The notes beneath the pieces are model-generated. The model was not told the DNA's origin. It saw nothing but the letters and a program-made list of their open reading frames with translations, and did not search any database. DNA of 64,000 bases, taken from NCBI GenBank assembly GCA_020638875.1, contig JACKHS010000004.1, positions 1-64,000 of the forward strand, read 5' to 3'. This DNA comes from Planctomycetota bacterium. Lineage in GTDB: Bacteria; Planctomycetota; UBA1135; GCA-002686595. This document shows positions 35,526 through 46,632 of this stretch, piece after piece. Position 1 is the first letter of the stretch, and every line of letters begins with the position of its first letter. Position numbers and translations under genes: made by a program.

Positions 35526-37013
35526 ATGCTCCTCTCCCTGCTCCTCGCCACCTGCGCGCAACTCACACTTCCCCACGCTCCGATCGCTGCCACCGGCCCC
35601 GAAGTGCAGCTCGAGCGCTTCGCGTCGCAGGACGACCACAAGGCCGAGTACGAGGCCAAGAAGAAGGCGGCCGGCAAGGACGTCGAGAAGCTCTGGGAGC
35701 TCTACCTGTGGTGCGACGCCTTCGGCATGGAGAAGGAGGGCCGCACCACGTTGCGCGCGATCCTCAAGGAGGACCCCGATCACCGCGGCGCGAACGAGGG
35801 CCTCGGCTACCTCGAGTACGACGGCAAGTGGTTCAAGACGCAGAAGAAGCTCGACGAGTACAAGGCCGACGAAGCCAAGCGTCGCGCGGAGGAAGAGGGC
35901 CTGGTCGAGTACAAGGGCGAGTGGGTCAAGGCGGAGGACGTGCCGTTCCTCGAGAAGGGCCTGACTCGCGACGCGGACGGCAACTGGATCTCGAAGGAAG
36001 AGCTCGAGAAGACCGCGGCCGGTTGGGTGAAGCAGGACCTCGAGTGGATCTCGCCCGAGGAGAAGGCCAACATCGACAAGGGCCTGTGGAAGTGCGGCAA
36101 CGACTGGCTGTCGCTGGAGGAGGCGAACAAGTTCCACGCGAAGCTCGGCAAGTGGTGGGTCATCCCGAGCGACTACTTCACGGTCTACAGCACGTGTGAT
36201 CGCGAGGTCGCGCTCAAGGCGCTCGACCACATGGAGCGCGCGCAGAAGGACGTCGCGCGCATCCTCGGCGCCGCGCCCAAGAACCCGGTGCCCGTGCTGA
36301 TCCTGCGCGACGCGAAGCAGTACGGCCAGTTCGCCGCGGGCGACGAGTTCCGCCCCGCTTCGGACGCGCTCGGCCTCTCCTCCGTGCACTACGCGTACCT
36401 CGCCGACATCTGGATCGACCCGGAGACGCTCGATCACCACGCGGCCGGCGTCGGCTACTGGGACGCTTCGACCGATGCGGGCAACAGTTGGGGCGTGCAC
36501 TCGTGCCGCCACGCCGCTGCGATCTCGCTGATCGAGGGCGCGGACCCGAGCACGAAGACCGAGGAGAACCTCAAGAAGAAGAAGGGCAACTACCCGAGCT
36601 TCGTCGAGGACTACTACAAGGAGAAGTCGCTGCCCGCGTGGTTCCGCAACGGCGCGTCGTCCTACGCCGACCGCTACTTCATCGATCAGTTCGTCGGCGC
36701 GGGCGGCAACCCGAACTGGGCCAAGGACTGGTCGGTGCAGAACCTCGTCGGTCGCGGCGGCCTGCGCCCGCTCAAGGACATCTTCACCGGCGAGGTCTCG
36801 TTCCAGAACGCCGACGACTCGGCGAAGCTGCTCAACGAGCGCGGCCTCGTCATGGCCTTCGTGCTCGACGGCAAGTGCGCTCCGGTCACGACCGCCCTCG
36901 GCGCCGTCAAGGCCGCGTTGCGCGACGGCAAGGACGCGAAGAAGGCCATCAAGGATCTCGAGGTGGAGATCCAGAAGCACGAGAAGGAACTGCGCGCCTT
37001 CGCCGGCATCTGA
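35526..37013 (+). CDS. Secreted protein with tandem tryptophan repeats, function unknown
   Basis: A 495-residue protein with a short hydrophobic export signal (about 1-22, LLSLLLATCAQ). Residues about 95-210 hold five short repeats, each built on a Gly/Asp-X-Trp-X-X-X-Glu core: YDGKWFK (Trp102), YKGEWVKAED (Trp133), DGNWISKEE (Trp154), LEWISPEE (Trp174) and GNDWLSLEE (Trp194). The rest (about 215-495) is a mixed domain with SCRHAAAISLIEG, SFVEDYYKEKSLPAWFRNG and a C-terminal lysine-rich helix. This fits a secreted planctomycete protein of the GW-repeat style; I cannot name a domain. It is followed after 60 bases by another secreted protein on the same strand. Confidence 0.72.
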   Translation: MLLSLLLATCAQLTLPHAPIAATGPEVQLERFASQDDHKAEYEAKKKAAGKDVEKLWELYLWCDAFGMEKEGRTTLRAILKEDPDHRGANEGLGYLEYDGKWFKTQKKLDEYKADEAKRRAEEEGLVEYKGEWVKAEDVPFLEKGLTRDADGNWISKEELEKTAAGWVKQDLEWISPEEKANIDKGLWKCGNDWLSLEEANKFHAKLGKWWVIPSDYFTVYSTCDREVALKALDHMERAQKDVARILGAAPKNPVPVLILRDAKQYGQFAAGDEFRPASDALGLSSVHYAYLADIWIDPETLDHHAAGVGYWDASTDAGNSWGVHSCRHAAAISLIEGADPSTKTEENLKKKKGNYPSFVEDYYKEKSLPAWFRNGASSYADRYFIDQFVGAGGNPNWAKDWSVQNLVGRGGLRPLKDIFTGEVSFQNADDSAKLLNERGLVMAFVLDGKCAPVTTALGAVKAALRDGKDAKKAIKDLEVEIQKHEKELRAFAGI

Positions 37014-37073
37014 CCTCGGACCCGGGGCGGCGCGCACGACGCGCCGCCCGCACCACGACCCCCGACACCGTCC

Positions 37074-39308
37074 ATGTACGTCGCTCTCCTGCTCACGACC
37101 GCCGGTCTGCTCGCCGGTGGCAAGCACGCCGAACTGCACCCCGCCGCGTCTCAGCTCTACGTCGAGTTCCCCGACACGGTCGCGATGCGCGCGGCCTACG
37201 AGGAGTCGGCGCTCCTGGGCTTGCTGCACGACGAGGAGGTCGGGCGCTTCGTGGCGCACTTGGTGGGGGAGGACCCCGCGACGTACGACCTCGGCGATGC
37301 GACGCTGGACCTGACGGAGGGCGCGATCGGCGAGTCGCCGGTCGCGGGGCTGATCGAGACGTTGCTCGTCGAGTCCGAGTCGCTGTCGCTCTCCGTGTCC
37401 GGTGTGCAGGTGCGCGGCCTCGCCGATGCCCTCGCGCAGGCGGAGCGGGAACCGTACCGCGCGGCGCTGGCGCACCTCGCGGGCGCGCAGGTGCGCCTGG
37501 TCGTCGACTTCCCCGCGGGGGACGAGGCGCGCGCCGCGCACGTGCGCGACGCCCTCGTCGCGTTGTTGTCGGAGAACCTGCCGGGTGAGGAGAGCGTCGC
37601 GCACCTCGCGCGCACCCCGCTCGGCCACGAGCTCGACGCGCGCGTCTGGCGGTCGAAGTCGCTGGCGGGTCGCGAGGTCTTCACCGCGCTCGACGGCACC
37701 CGCTTGATCGCCGGCATCGGCAGCGACGCGGCCCAGGCGTTCGCGGCGCAGGAGCACGCGCTGTCGGGCGACGAGCGCTACCTCGAGCTCGCCACGGGCT
37801 TCCAGCCCCCGCGCGGCGCCGCCGTCTACGAGAGCTACGTCGACCTCGCCGGCCTCTCCGAGGGCGTGACGTCGCTGGCGCGACTGATGGACCTGCCCGG
37901 CGAGGTCGCCGACTACGCGGCCGCCGGCGTGCGCGCCTTCGCGCCCTCCGATCGCCTCGCCTCGCGCACCCGCGTGCGCTTGGTCGACGGCCAGTTCGTC
38001 GAGGAGACGCTCGAACGACTCCCCGAGGCCCACGGCAGCCACGACATCCTCGGTTCGACGCCCGTGAGCCGCGCGGCGTTCGAGCTGGTGCCCGAAGAGG
38101 CGGTCGCCGTGTGGGCGAGCACGCTCGACAAGGACGCGCTCGCCGCGACGTTGACCGACCTCCTGGCCGAGATCAGCGGTCAGGATCCCGAGGCGTTGCT
38201 CGCGACGCTCGCGAGCGAGCACGGGCTCGACCCGCGCCGCGACGTCGTCGACGCGCTCGGCCACAACGTCGTCTTCTACACGCTGCCGTTCTCCGGCATC
38301 GGAACGCCGAAGATGTTCCTCGCGCTCGACCTGGACCAGCCCGATCGCTTCGCCACGGGCTTGCAGTCGCTCGCCGAGGCGCTCGTGTCGATCTCGGACG
38401 GCGCGCTGGAGTTCACCAGCCGTCCCTACCGCAAGAGCCCGTTCCTCTCGCTCGCGCCCGCGGGCGACCTGCTGCCCGCGACGAACGGCGGCATGCTGGG
38501 CATGGCGCCCGACATGTTCTCGCCGAGCTTGTCGGTGGGCGTGGTCGAAGGCCGCGCGATCGTGTCGCTCTCGAGCATGTACACCAAGCGCGAGATGAAG
38601 CGCCTGCTCGGCGGCGAAGGCGCGCCGCACGCGCTCGCCGCCGAGGGCTCGCGCTTGCCCGAAGACGTCGGCTCCTACGGCGAGACCGACTGGGGCGCGA
38701 TCCTCGGCACGCTCTACGGCGCTGCGAAAGGCTGGCTACCGATGGTGCAGCAAGGCATGGGGGACTTGCCGTTCCCCAGCGATGCGCTGCCGGGGGACGA
38801 CGTGTTCGCGCGCCACTTGCGACCGACGACGAGCTGGACGCGACGCGTGCCGCTGGGCCAGTACAGCTACAAGGAGTCGAGCTTCGGGCCGGAGACGCCG
38901 GCGCTGCTCTCGATGGTGGCCGTCGGCGGCGTCTTCATGGCCGGTTCGGTCTTCGAGCCGGCCGAGGCCGAGCTCTTCGCGATCGATGTCGACCCCTACG
39001 CCGAGGACAGCGTCGGCGATCCGACCGCGGACACGCTCGCGGCGCTGCGCCGCGTCAAGATCGGCCTGGTCGTGCACAAGAGCGACCTCGGTCACTACCC
39101 GGCGACCCTGGCGGAGCTGCTCACGCCGACCGCGAACTACCCGTCGGGCTACCTCGACGGCAACGCGCTGCCGAAGGACGGCTGGGGCCACGAGCTCGTG
39201 TACGCGCTCACGCCCGACGCCGGCAGCTTCCGCATCTGGTCGGTCGGACCCGACGGCGTGGACCAGGGCGGCGAGGGCGACGACGTCGACCTCGCGCGCG
39301 GCAAGTAG
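37074..39308 (+). CDS. Large exported protein with a GspG-like C-terminal domain
   Basis: A 744-residue protein with a short hydrophobic N-terminus (MYVALLLTTAGLLAGG), probably a Sec signal. The middle (about 20-640) is unrecognised, alpha/beta and rich in Asp/Glu (no transmembrane segment). The final 92 residues (653-744) look like the soluble half of a major pseudopilin: ALRRVKIGLVVHKSDLGHYP, LPKDGWGHELVYAL and IWSVGPDGVDQGGEGDD match the GspG order and acidic end. The N-terminal prepilin helix is absent, so it is not itself a pilin. It lies 60 bases after the repeat protein and may share its transcript. Confidence 0.7.
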   Translation: MYVALLLTTAGLLAGGKHAELHPAASQLYVEFPDTVAMRAAYEESALLGLLHDEEVGRFVAHLVGEDPATYDLGDATLDLTEGAIGESPVAGLIETLLVESESLSLSVSGVQVRGLADALAQAEREPYRAALAHLAGAQVRLVVDFPAGDEARAAHVRDALVALLSENLPGEESVAHLARTPLGHELDARVWRSKSLAGREVFTALDGTRLIAGIGSDAAQAFAAQEHALSGDERYLELATGFQPPRGAAVYESYVDLAGLSEGVTSLARLMDLPGEVADYAAAGVRAFAPSDRLASRTRVRLVDGQFVEETLERLPEAHGSHDILGSTPVSRAAFELVPEEAVAVWASTLDKDALAATLTDLLAEISGQDPEALLATLASEHGLDPRRDVVDALGHNVVFYTLPFSGIGTPKMFLALDLDQPDRFATGLQSLAEALVSISDGALEFTSRPYRKSPFLSLAPAGDLLPATNGGMLGMAPDMFSPSLSVGVVEGRAIVSLSSMYTKREMKRLLGGEGAPHALAAEGSRLPEDVGSYGETDWGAILGTLYGAAKGWLPMVQQGMGDLPFPSDALPGDDVFARHLRPTTSWTRRVPLGQYSYKESSFGPETPALLSMVAVGGVFMAGSVFEPAEAELFAIDVDPYAEDSVGDPTADTLAALRRVKIGLVVHKSDLGHYPATLAELLTPTANYPSGYLDGNALPKDGWGHELVYALTPDAGSFRIWSVGPDGVDQGGEGDDVDLARGK

Positions 39309-39330
39309 CGCGTCGCGCCGGCGGCGCTCC

Positions 39331-40014
39331 ATGGACCCGCGGCTGCGCATCGCACGACGCAAGGCGGCGACGCGGCTCCTGCGCCGCGTCGGCCCGCGTG
39401 TGTTGCGCTGGCTCGCGTCGAGCTGGCGCGCGGACGTCCTCGGCGCGGAGCACCTCGCCGCAGCGTCCGCCGGAGGCGGGGGACACTTCATGGCGCTGTG
39501 GCACGGCCGCATGATCGTCGCGCTGCCGCACCACGCCGAGCGCGGCTGGCAGGTGCTCGTCTCGCCCAGCGAGGACGGCGACATCTCCGAGCACCTGCTC
39601 GAGAGCTTCGGTTACGGCGTGCTGCGCGGGTCGACGTCGCGCACCGGCGCGCGTGCCCTGCGCGCGATGCGCCGCACCCTCGAGCGCGGCGACGTGCTGG
39701 TCGTGACGCCCGACGGTCCGCGCGGTCCGCGCCACTCGATGAACCTCGGGCTCGCGTGGCTCGCGCGGGCCACCGGCGGCGCGATCGTGCCCTGCGGCTT
39801 CGTGTGCGACCGCGCCTGGCGTGCGAAGAGCTGGGATCGCTTCACCGTGCCCAAGCGCGGCGCGCGGCTCGCGCTCGTCTACGGCGAGCCCGTGCGCGTG
39901 CCGCGCGACGCCGACGAGGCGGCGCTCACGGCCGCGACCGAGCTCCTGCGCGAGCGCATGCTGGCCGCCGAGCGGCGCGGCTTCGAGCACCTCGGCGTGG
40001 AGGCGGACTGGTGA
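39331..40014 (+). CDS. DUF374-type lysophospholipid acyltransferase-like protein
   Basis: A 227-residue member of the DUF374 group related to PlsC acyltransferases. The motif ALWHGRMIVALPHH corresponds to the HX4D-like block (here H-G-R-M). VTPDGPRGPRHSMNLGLAWLARATGGAIVPCGF is the DUF374 core with the conserved Gly-Pro-Arg-Gly. Related proteins acylate lipid A precursors or other lipids; the substrate is unknown. The ATG lies 22 bases after the GspG-like gene, and the stop overlaps the next GTG start. Confidence 0.78.
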   Translation: MDPRLRIARRKAATRLLRRVGPRVLRWLASSWRADVLGAEHLAAASAGGGGHFMALWHGRMIVALPHHAERGWQVLVSPSEDGDISEHLLESFGYGVLRGSTSRTGARALRAMRRTLERGDVLVVTPDGPRGPRHSMNLGLAWLARATGGAIVPCGFVCDRAWRAKSWDRFTVPKRGARLALVYGEPVRVPRDADEAALTAATELLRERMLAAERRGFEHLGVEADW

Positions 40015-40901
40015 TCCGCGTCGGTGTCGCCGGCTGGTCCTACAAGGACTGGGAGGGGATCGTGTACCCCGCGCGCAAGCCGCGCGGCTTCCACGGACTG
40101 GAGCATCTCGCGCGCTTCACCGACGTGATGGAGGTGAACGGCAGCTTCTACGCGATGCCGCGCGCCGAGCACGCGGCGCAGTGGGCGCGGCTGACCGAGC
40201 GCGAGAGCGCGCGCGCGCCGTTCTGCTTCACGGCCAAGCTGCACCAGGACTTCACGCACGGAGCGGCGCTCGACGAGCGCGCCTTCGCCCACGCGGTCGA
40301 GGTCTTTCGCGCCGGTGTGGAGCCGCTGCGTCGCGCGGGACGACTCACCGCGTTGCTCGCGCAGTTCCCCGTCAGCTTCGCGCGCACGCCGGCGGCCGAG
40401 GCCCACGTCGAGCGCCTGTGCGACGCCTTCGGCGACAACGGCCTCGCGTTCGAGTTGCGGCACCGCAGCTGGTTCGAGGCGCGCGGTCTCGAGCTGCTGC
40501 GGCGTCGCGGCGCGTCCCTGCTCTCGATCGACCTGCCCGCCGCCGCCGACCACCCGCCCCCGCGCTTCGCGCCCACCGGCCCGCTCGGCTACCTGCGCCT
40601 GCACGGCCGCAACGCGCGCGCGTGGTTCACGCGCGGCGCCGGCCGTGACGAGCGCTACGACTATCTCTACGGACCGCGCGAGCTCGACGAGCTGCAGCAG
40701 ACCGCGCTCGACCTCGAGGCGGAGCACGCCGAGGTCTACGTGGTCTCCAACAACCACTTCCAGGGCCAGGCGCTCGTCAACGCGCTCGAGCTGCGCGCGC
40801 GGCTCGAAGGCGCGCCGGTGGCCGCGCCCGCCGAGCTGGTCGCGCGCTACCCGCGCCTCGCGGCCGTCACCCGCACGAGCGGGCAGCAGTCGCTCTTCTG
40901 A
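40011..40901 (+). CDS. DUF72 domain protein
   Basis: A 296-residue TIM-barrel protein of the DUF72 family, whose biochemical role is not established. Conserved N-terminus IRVGVAGWSYKDWEGIVYP, FTDVMEVNGSFYAMP, and the end YVVSNNHFQGQALVNALEL are typical. The start is GTG at 40011, overlapping the acyltransferase stop (GTGA), so it is translationally coupled. Confidence 0.9.
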   Translation: MIRVGVAGWSYKDWEGIVYPARKPRGFHGLEHLARFTDVMEVNGSFYAMPRAEHAAQWARLTERESARAPFCFTAKLHQDFTHGAALDERAFAHAVEVFRAGVEPLRRAGRLTALLAQFPVSFARTPAAEAHVERLCDAFGDNGLAFELRHRSWFEARGLELLRRRGASLLSIDLPAAADHPPPRFAPTGPLGYLRLHGRNARAWFTRGAGRDERYDYLYGPRELDELQQTALDLEAEHAEVYVVSNNHFQGQALVNALELRARLEGAPVAAPAELVARYPRLAAVTRTSGQQSLF

Positions 40902-40911
40902 GCCGCGTCCG

Positions 40912-41823
40912 TCAGAAGCGCACGTTCAGCCCGAGGTACAGCATCTGGCCCTCGGGGTGGTTGTACGAGTTGAACTCGTAGTAGCCGCGCATCACGAGGT
41001 CGCCACCCCAGGACGGCATCGCGCGCCGCACCTCGGCGCCGAACGCGGCCGTACCGTAGAAGCCCACGTCGCCGTTGCCGTCGGCGCCGCCCTCGAACGA
41101 CGTCTCCCAGACGCCGTAGCCGACGAGGCCCGCGTTCCAGCGCTCGTTCAGGTGCTTGCCGACGCCCCAATCGACCACGACGTCGTCACCGGGCGTGAGG
41201 TCCGCGCCGTCGATCGAGCCGTGCATCTCGTAGCGCGCGAGCGCGGACCAGTGCCAGTCGCGCCGTTGGCTCGGGTAGTACGTCAGGCCCAGCGAGACCT
41301 CCTGCGTCGAGAAGCCCTTGCCGGCGTTCTTGCGCGAGGCGTACTCGAAGTCCCCGGTGTCGAGGTAGAGGCCGTAGCCGAAGGTCACGAGGTGGTTCGT
41401 GCTCTCCCAGTACATGCAGACGGGCTGCAGGTACACGTCGCCGAGTCGCAGGCCGGCCGACGCGAGGTCGGTCGTGAACGGGTGCGGCGCGGCGTTCACG
41501 ATCGGCACGTCGGCGCGCAGCACCAGGTTGCCGCCCAGCAGCATCCACGGCGTGACGTACGTCAGCGTGTTGTGGTTGGCGAGGGCGCGGATCGAGCCGG
41601 CGCCCACCGAGTTGCCGTCGCGGTCGCGCATCGTCGACGCGGCGTAGAACACGGTCGCGTTCTCGTAGCTCAGCCCCAGCGGCGGGACCTTGGCCGACTC
41701 GAGCCCGAACATGCCGGGCGTCGCGTGGCCCGTGCGCAGCTGCGCGTGGGCCGAGCCCGTGGCGAGGAGCAGGACGGCGGCCGCGAGGGCGGGCCGCGTG
41801 GCGCGGGGGAGGGACGACAGCAT
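40912..41823 (-). CDS. Outer-membrane beta-barrel protein (SphA/phenol MetA-degradation-like)
   Basis: A 303-residue exported protein with a signal peptide (about 1-28, ending SAHAQ). The body is made of alternating hydrophobic/aromatic beta strands (LGLTYYPSQRRDWHWSALARY, WNAGLVGYGVWETSF, VMRGYYEFNSYNHPEGQMLYLGLNVRF) ending in phenylalanine, the hallmark of outer-membrane barrels. It resembles the transporter-like family often annotated as MetA pathway or SphA. The cargo is unknown. It lies downstream of cstA on the same strand, 100 bases away. Confidence 0.75.
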   Translation of the reverse strand: MLSSLPRATRPALAAAVLLLATGSAHAQLRTGHATPGMFGLESAKVPPLGLSYENATVFYAASTMRDRDGNSVGAGSIRALANHNTLTYVTPWMLLGGNLVLRADVPIVNAAPHPFTTDLASAGLRLGDVYLQPVCMYWESTNHLVTFGYGLYLDTGDFEYASRKNAGKGFSTQEVSLGLTYYPSQRRDWHWSALARYEMHGSIDGADLTPGDDVVVDWGVGKHLNERWNAGLVGYGVWETSFEGGADGNGDVGFYGTAAFGAEVRRAMPSWGGDLVMRGYYEFNSYNHPEGQMLYLGLNVRF

Positions 41824-41927
41824 GGAGCCGGGGGCGTGGGGACGGTGCGGCGCGGGGCCGCGCTCAGGATAGCCGCCCGAACCGCGCGCGCGAGGCGCGG
41901 CTTCGCCGTCGCCGGGGAGGCCGGCGC

Positions 41928-43622
41928 TCAGGCGGAGCGCGAGCCCTCGCGCCACGCCGCCGCGCCTTGCAGCGCGACGAAGGCGGCCAGCACGGCGATG
42001 ACCGCGCCGACCGCGGTGACGAGCCACTTGCCCTGCTGGAAGTCGTGCACGACCTGCACCGCCATGGCGCAGAAGGTGATGACCATCACGATGGCCGCCG
42101 GCACGGCGTAGGCCGCGGCGCGTCGGCCGAGCTTGCGCAGGTACAGCGCGCAGATCAGCAGCGTGAAGGCGGCCAGCACCTGGTTCGTGGCGCCGAACAC
42201 GGGCCACAAGCTCTTCGCGCCCTGGTCGTAGTCCGCGTAGATCAGCGCCAGCACCGAGCCGCAGGCGAGCGCGCCGCCGATCCAGCGGTTCTGCAGCGGC
42301 TTCACGTCGTAGATCGCGCCCAGCTCGGCGAGCACGAGGCGCTGGATGCGCAGCGCCGTGTCGAGGCTCGTACCCGCGAAGGAGATCACCAGCACGGCGA
42401 CGATGGCCTTGCCGGTCGTCATCGGGATCCCGAGCGCGCCGAGGAAGCCCGCGGCGCCGTTCACGAAGGCCGCGAGCGCCTGCCCGACCTGCGGCAGCGG
42501 GAGCGAGCCGTCGTGGCCTGCCGCGTGGATGGTGGTGTCGAGGTAGCCCCAGGCGTGCGCGTGGTCGACGCCGTCCCACAGCCCGCACGCCACCGCCATC
42601 GTCGCGAGGATCGCCAGCGCCGCCTCGACGAGCATCGCGCCGTAGCCGATGGGGCGCGCGTCGGTGGCCTTGGCGAGCTGCTTGCTCGTCGTCCCCGAGC
42701 TCACCAGCCCGTGGAAGCCCGAGATCGCGCCGCACGCGATCGTGACGAACAGCAGCGGGAAGATCGCCGGCAGCGCTTCGACCTCGCCCACCGGCGGGGC
42801 GTTGAACGCGGGCGCGGCCAGCACGAAGCCCGCGTAGAGCGCCACGAGCCCCACGATGAGCTGGTGGCTGTTCACGAGGTCGCGCGGCTGGAGCAGCAAC
42901 CAGACCGGCAAGCTGCTGGCGACGAACGCGTAGATCATCAGCGCGACGAGCCAGAAGTCGCGCGAGAGGAAGATCGAGCCCGGCTGCGGCACCCACAACA
43001 CGCCGGCCGCCGTGCCGAAGATCGCCGCGTACAGGCCCACGAGCACGACGATCGAGGGCACCAGCAGCGAGCGCTTGCGCTTGTAGCCCCACCAGCCGAT
43101 CAGCACGGCGACGACGATCTGCGCGTTGACCGGCAGGATGCTGGCGGGGAAGGCGATGAACAGGTTCGCGATCGCGAACGCGAACACCGCGCCGACCAAC
43201 CAGATCAGGAAGAAGATCACGATCAGGAACAGCACCCGCGCGCGCGGACCGACGTAGCGCTCGGCGAGGCTCCCGATCGTCTGCCCGCGGTGGCGCACCG
43301 AGATCACGAGCGCGCCGAAGTCGTGCGTCGCGCCCATGAACACGACGCCCAGCACGATCCACAGCAGCGCCGGCACCCAGCCCCAGACGATCGCCATCGC
43401 CGGCCCGAGGATCGGCGCCGCGCCCGCGATCGACGAGAAGTGGTGGCCCCACAGCACGCCCATCTTGGTGGGCACGTGGTCGACGCCGTCCTCGAGCTCG
43501 ACCGCCGGGACCGGCTCGTCCCCGCGCAGGTGCCACAGACGCTCGGCGAGGTAGCGCGAGTAGAAGCGGTAGCCGAGGAGGAGCGTGACGAGGGAGAGGC
43601 CCGTGACGGCGAGCGGCAGCAT
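41928..43622 (-). CDS. cstA: Carbon starvation protein A (CstA-family transporter)
   Basis: A 564-residue transporter with many transmembrane helices. Studied relatives take up peptides or pyruvate. Conserved features: GVLWGHHFSSIAGAAPILGP near the N-terminus, GATHDFGALVISVRHRGQTIGS, SGFHGLVSSGTTSKQL (the family's SG-rich loop) and ISFAGTSLDTALRIQR. The length is shorter than the 700-residue E. coli CstA, like many CstA of other phyla. The carbon source and control are not visible in the sequence. Confidence 0.93.
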   Translation of the reverse strand: MLPLAVTGLSLVTLLLGYRFYSRYLAERLWHLRGDEPVPAVELEDGVDHVPTKMGVLWGHHFSSIAGAAPILGPAMAIVWGWVPALLWIVLGVVFMGATHDFGALVISVRHRGQTIGSLAERYVGPRARVLFLIVIFFLIWLVGAVFAFAIANLFIAFPASILPVNAQIVVAVLIGWWGYKRKRSLLVPSIVVLVGLYAAIFGTAAGVLWVPQPGSIFLSRDFWLVALMIYAFVASSLPVWLLLQPRDLVNSHQLIVGLVALYAGFVLAAPAFNAPPVGEVEALPAIFPLLFVTIACGAISGFHGLVSSGTTSKQLAKATDARPIGYGAMLVEAALAILATMAVACGLWDGVDHAHAWGYLDTTIHAAGHDGSLPLPQVGQALAAFVNGAAGFLGALGIPMTTGKAIVAVLVISFAGTSLDTALRIQRLVLAELGAIYDVKPLQNRWIGGALACGSVLALIYADYDQGAKSLWPVFGATNQVLAAFTLLICALYLRKLGRRAAAYAVPAAIVMVITFCAMAVQVVHDFQQGKWLVTAVGAVIAVLAAFVALQGAAAWREGSRSA

Positions 43623-43882
43623 GGCGCAGAGCCTAGCCCGGACGATTCAGGAACGCGCCCGCCAGCCTGCGCAACCGGCCTCTCGGCCCTTCGCGGCTCC
43701 TGACGTCCTCGACGACCCGTTCAGGGTCCCCGGCGTCGCCGGGAGCCGCGCCGTGCCGTTCGGGACCGAGTGGCCGCGCCGCGCGCCCGCTCTCCCGTCG
43801 CGGGCTCCGACCCCGACGCACAGGCGCCGCCCGGGGCCGCGGCCTCGGACGGCGCCTGCGTTCGCGGCGGAGCCGCGGCGGT

Positions 43883-45298
<1,416 letters not shown>

Positions 45299-45306
45299 TC
45301 TAGCCG

Positions 45307-45690
45307 TCAGGAGAGCCCGCCGTCTCGGAAGCCGCCGCGCACGTTGCGGGGCGGCTCGACGAAGACGAGCTCGAGCGTGCCGCGCGGCCCGAGGCGCACG
45401 TCCGCGCGCGCGAGCCGGCCGCGCTCGGTCGCGTCGTCGCCCTCGGGGGCGCCGAGGAACGCGCCCGTCGCGAGCGAGTAGCGCCACTGGTGCCACGGGC
45501 ACGTGACCGCCTCGTCGCAGGTCGAGCCACCGAACAGCGGCGCCTGCATGTGCGGGCAGAAGCTCTGCCACGCGCGCCACTCGCCCGCCACGTGGAACAG
45601 CGAGAACGACCCCCAGGGCGTGTCGAACGGCTGCGGGCGCTCGGGGTCGAGCTCCTCGGGGCGCAGGCCGGTGTCGAAGACGTCGGGCAT
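45307..45690 (-). CDS. Small Rieske [2Fe-2S] protein
   Basis: A 127-residue Rieske-type protein. The cluster ligands appear as CPHMQ (Cys-X-His) and CPWHQWRYSLATG (Cys-X-X-His), in the order seen in Rieske ferredoxins of oxygenase systems or nitrite-reductase small subunits. The product is soluble, with no signal peptide. The start is ATG at 45690. It sits 8 bases upstream of the CBS gene in the same direction, with no partner oxygenase. Confidence 0.85.
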   Translation of the reverse strand: MPDVFDTGLRPEELDPERPQPFDTPWGSFSLFHVAGEWRAWQSFCPHMQAPLFGGSTCDEAVTCPWHQWRYSLATGAFLGAPEGDDATERGRLARADVRLGPRGTLELVFVEPPRNVRGGFRDGGLS

Positions 45691-45756
45691 GTCGGCGGGG
45701 CGAGGGATGGGGGGAACGGGCGTCCTCCCGGTCGCGCAGCGTGCCAGAATCTGCGG

Positions 45757-46632
45757 GTGGCACAACAGACCCTGGTCCTGCGCCTGTCGCCCGCCGAGCA
45801 GGAGGCCCTGCGCGCGCGCCTCGCGGGCGGCACCTTCGAGCACCGCGCCGTGCCCACGCGCGTTCAGCGTGAAGGGCGAGGCGTCGTCGCCACGCTCTAC
45901 ACGTCAGGCAAGCTCGTCGTGCAGGGCGCGGCGCCCGAGCTGTTCGTCGCGCGCTTCGCCGAGGCGCCGCGCCGGCGCGCCGCGCGCCTCGAAGGCCGCG
46001 CCCGCGCCACCGCGTTCGACCGCCCGACGGTGGGCAGCGACGAGAGCAGCAGGGCGACTACTTCGGCCCGCTGGTCGTCGCGGCGGTGCGGCTCGAGCCC
46101 GCGCAGGCCGCCGAGCTGCTCGCCGCGGGCGTGATGGACTCGAAGAAGCTCACCGACGCGCGCGCGCTGCGCCTGGGCGCCTGGTTGCGCGCAGACGCGC
46201 TGCGCCCTGCGCGCGCTCGAACCGCCCGACTACAACGCCGCCTGGGCCAGCCGCGGCCTGCACACCGTGCTCTCCAGGCTGCACGCCGAGTGCATCCGCG
46301 CCGTCGCCGAGCGCGGCGACCGCGTCGTCGTCGACCAGTTCTCGGTGAAGGACGAGATCGGCCCGCGCCTCGCGGACCTCGGCGTCGAGCTCGAGCGCCG
46401 CCCGCGCGGCGAGGAGGAGCTCGCCGTCGCCGCCGCGTCGATCCTCGCGCGCGCCAGGTTCCTCGTGCGGCTGAAGGAGCTCGGCGACGAGGTCGGCCTC
46501 GCCTGCCCAAGGGCGCCGGGCCGCCAGTGGACGCGGCCGGCGCGACGCTCCTGCGGGACCAGGGCGACGACGCCCTCGCGCGCGTCGCCAAGCTGCACTC
46601 AAGAACACCGACAAGGTGCAGGCCCGTCGTGA
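45757..46632 (+). pseudogene. rnhC: Ribonuclease HIII, frame broken at several points
   Basis: RNase HIII removes RNA from RNA/DNA hybrids. The start is GTG at 45757. The TBP-like N-terminal domain reads in one frame (LSPAEQEALRARLAGG, YTSGKLVVQG). At about 46047-46053 the frame slips, in what should be GSDESGKGDYFGPLVVAAV. It slips again near 46205, 46500 and 46598; all parts read in different frames, with DSKKLTD, VVDQF, EEELAVAAASILAR and the end HFKNTDKV. The catalytic acidic residues are all encoded. So the gene is either a recent pseudogene or, more likely, intact with missing bases in the sequence. Confidence 0.8.

Noticed and set aside
35298..38630. 1110-codon minus-strand frame opposite the secreted proteins
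   Set aside because: Shadow with Arg/Leu/Glu-rich noise; the plus-strand genes have signal peptides and recognisable parts.
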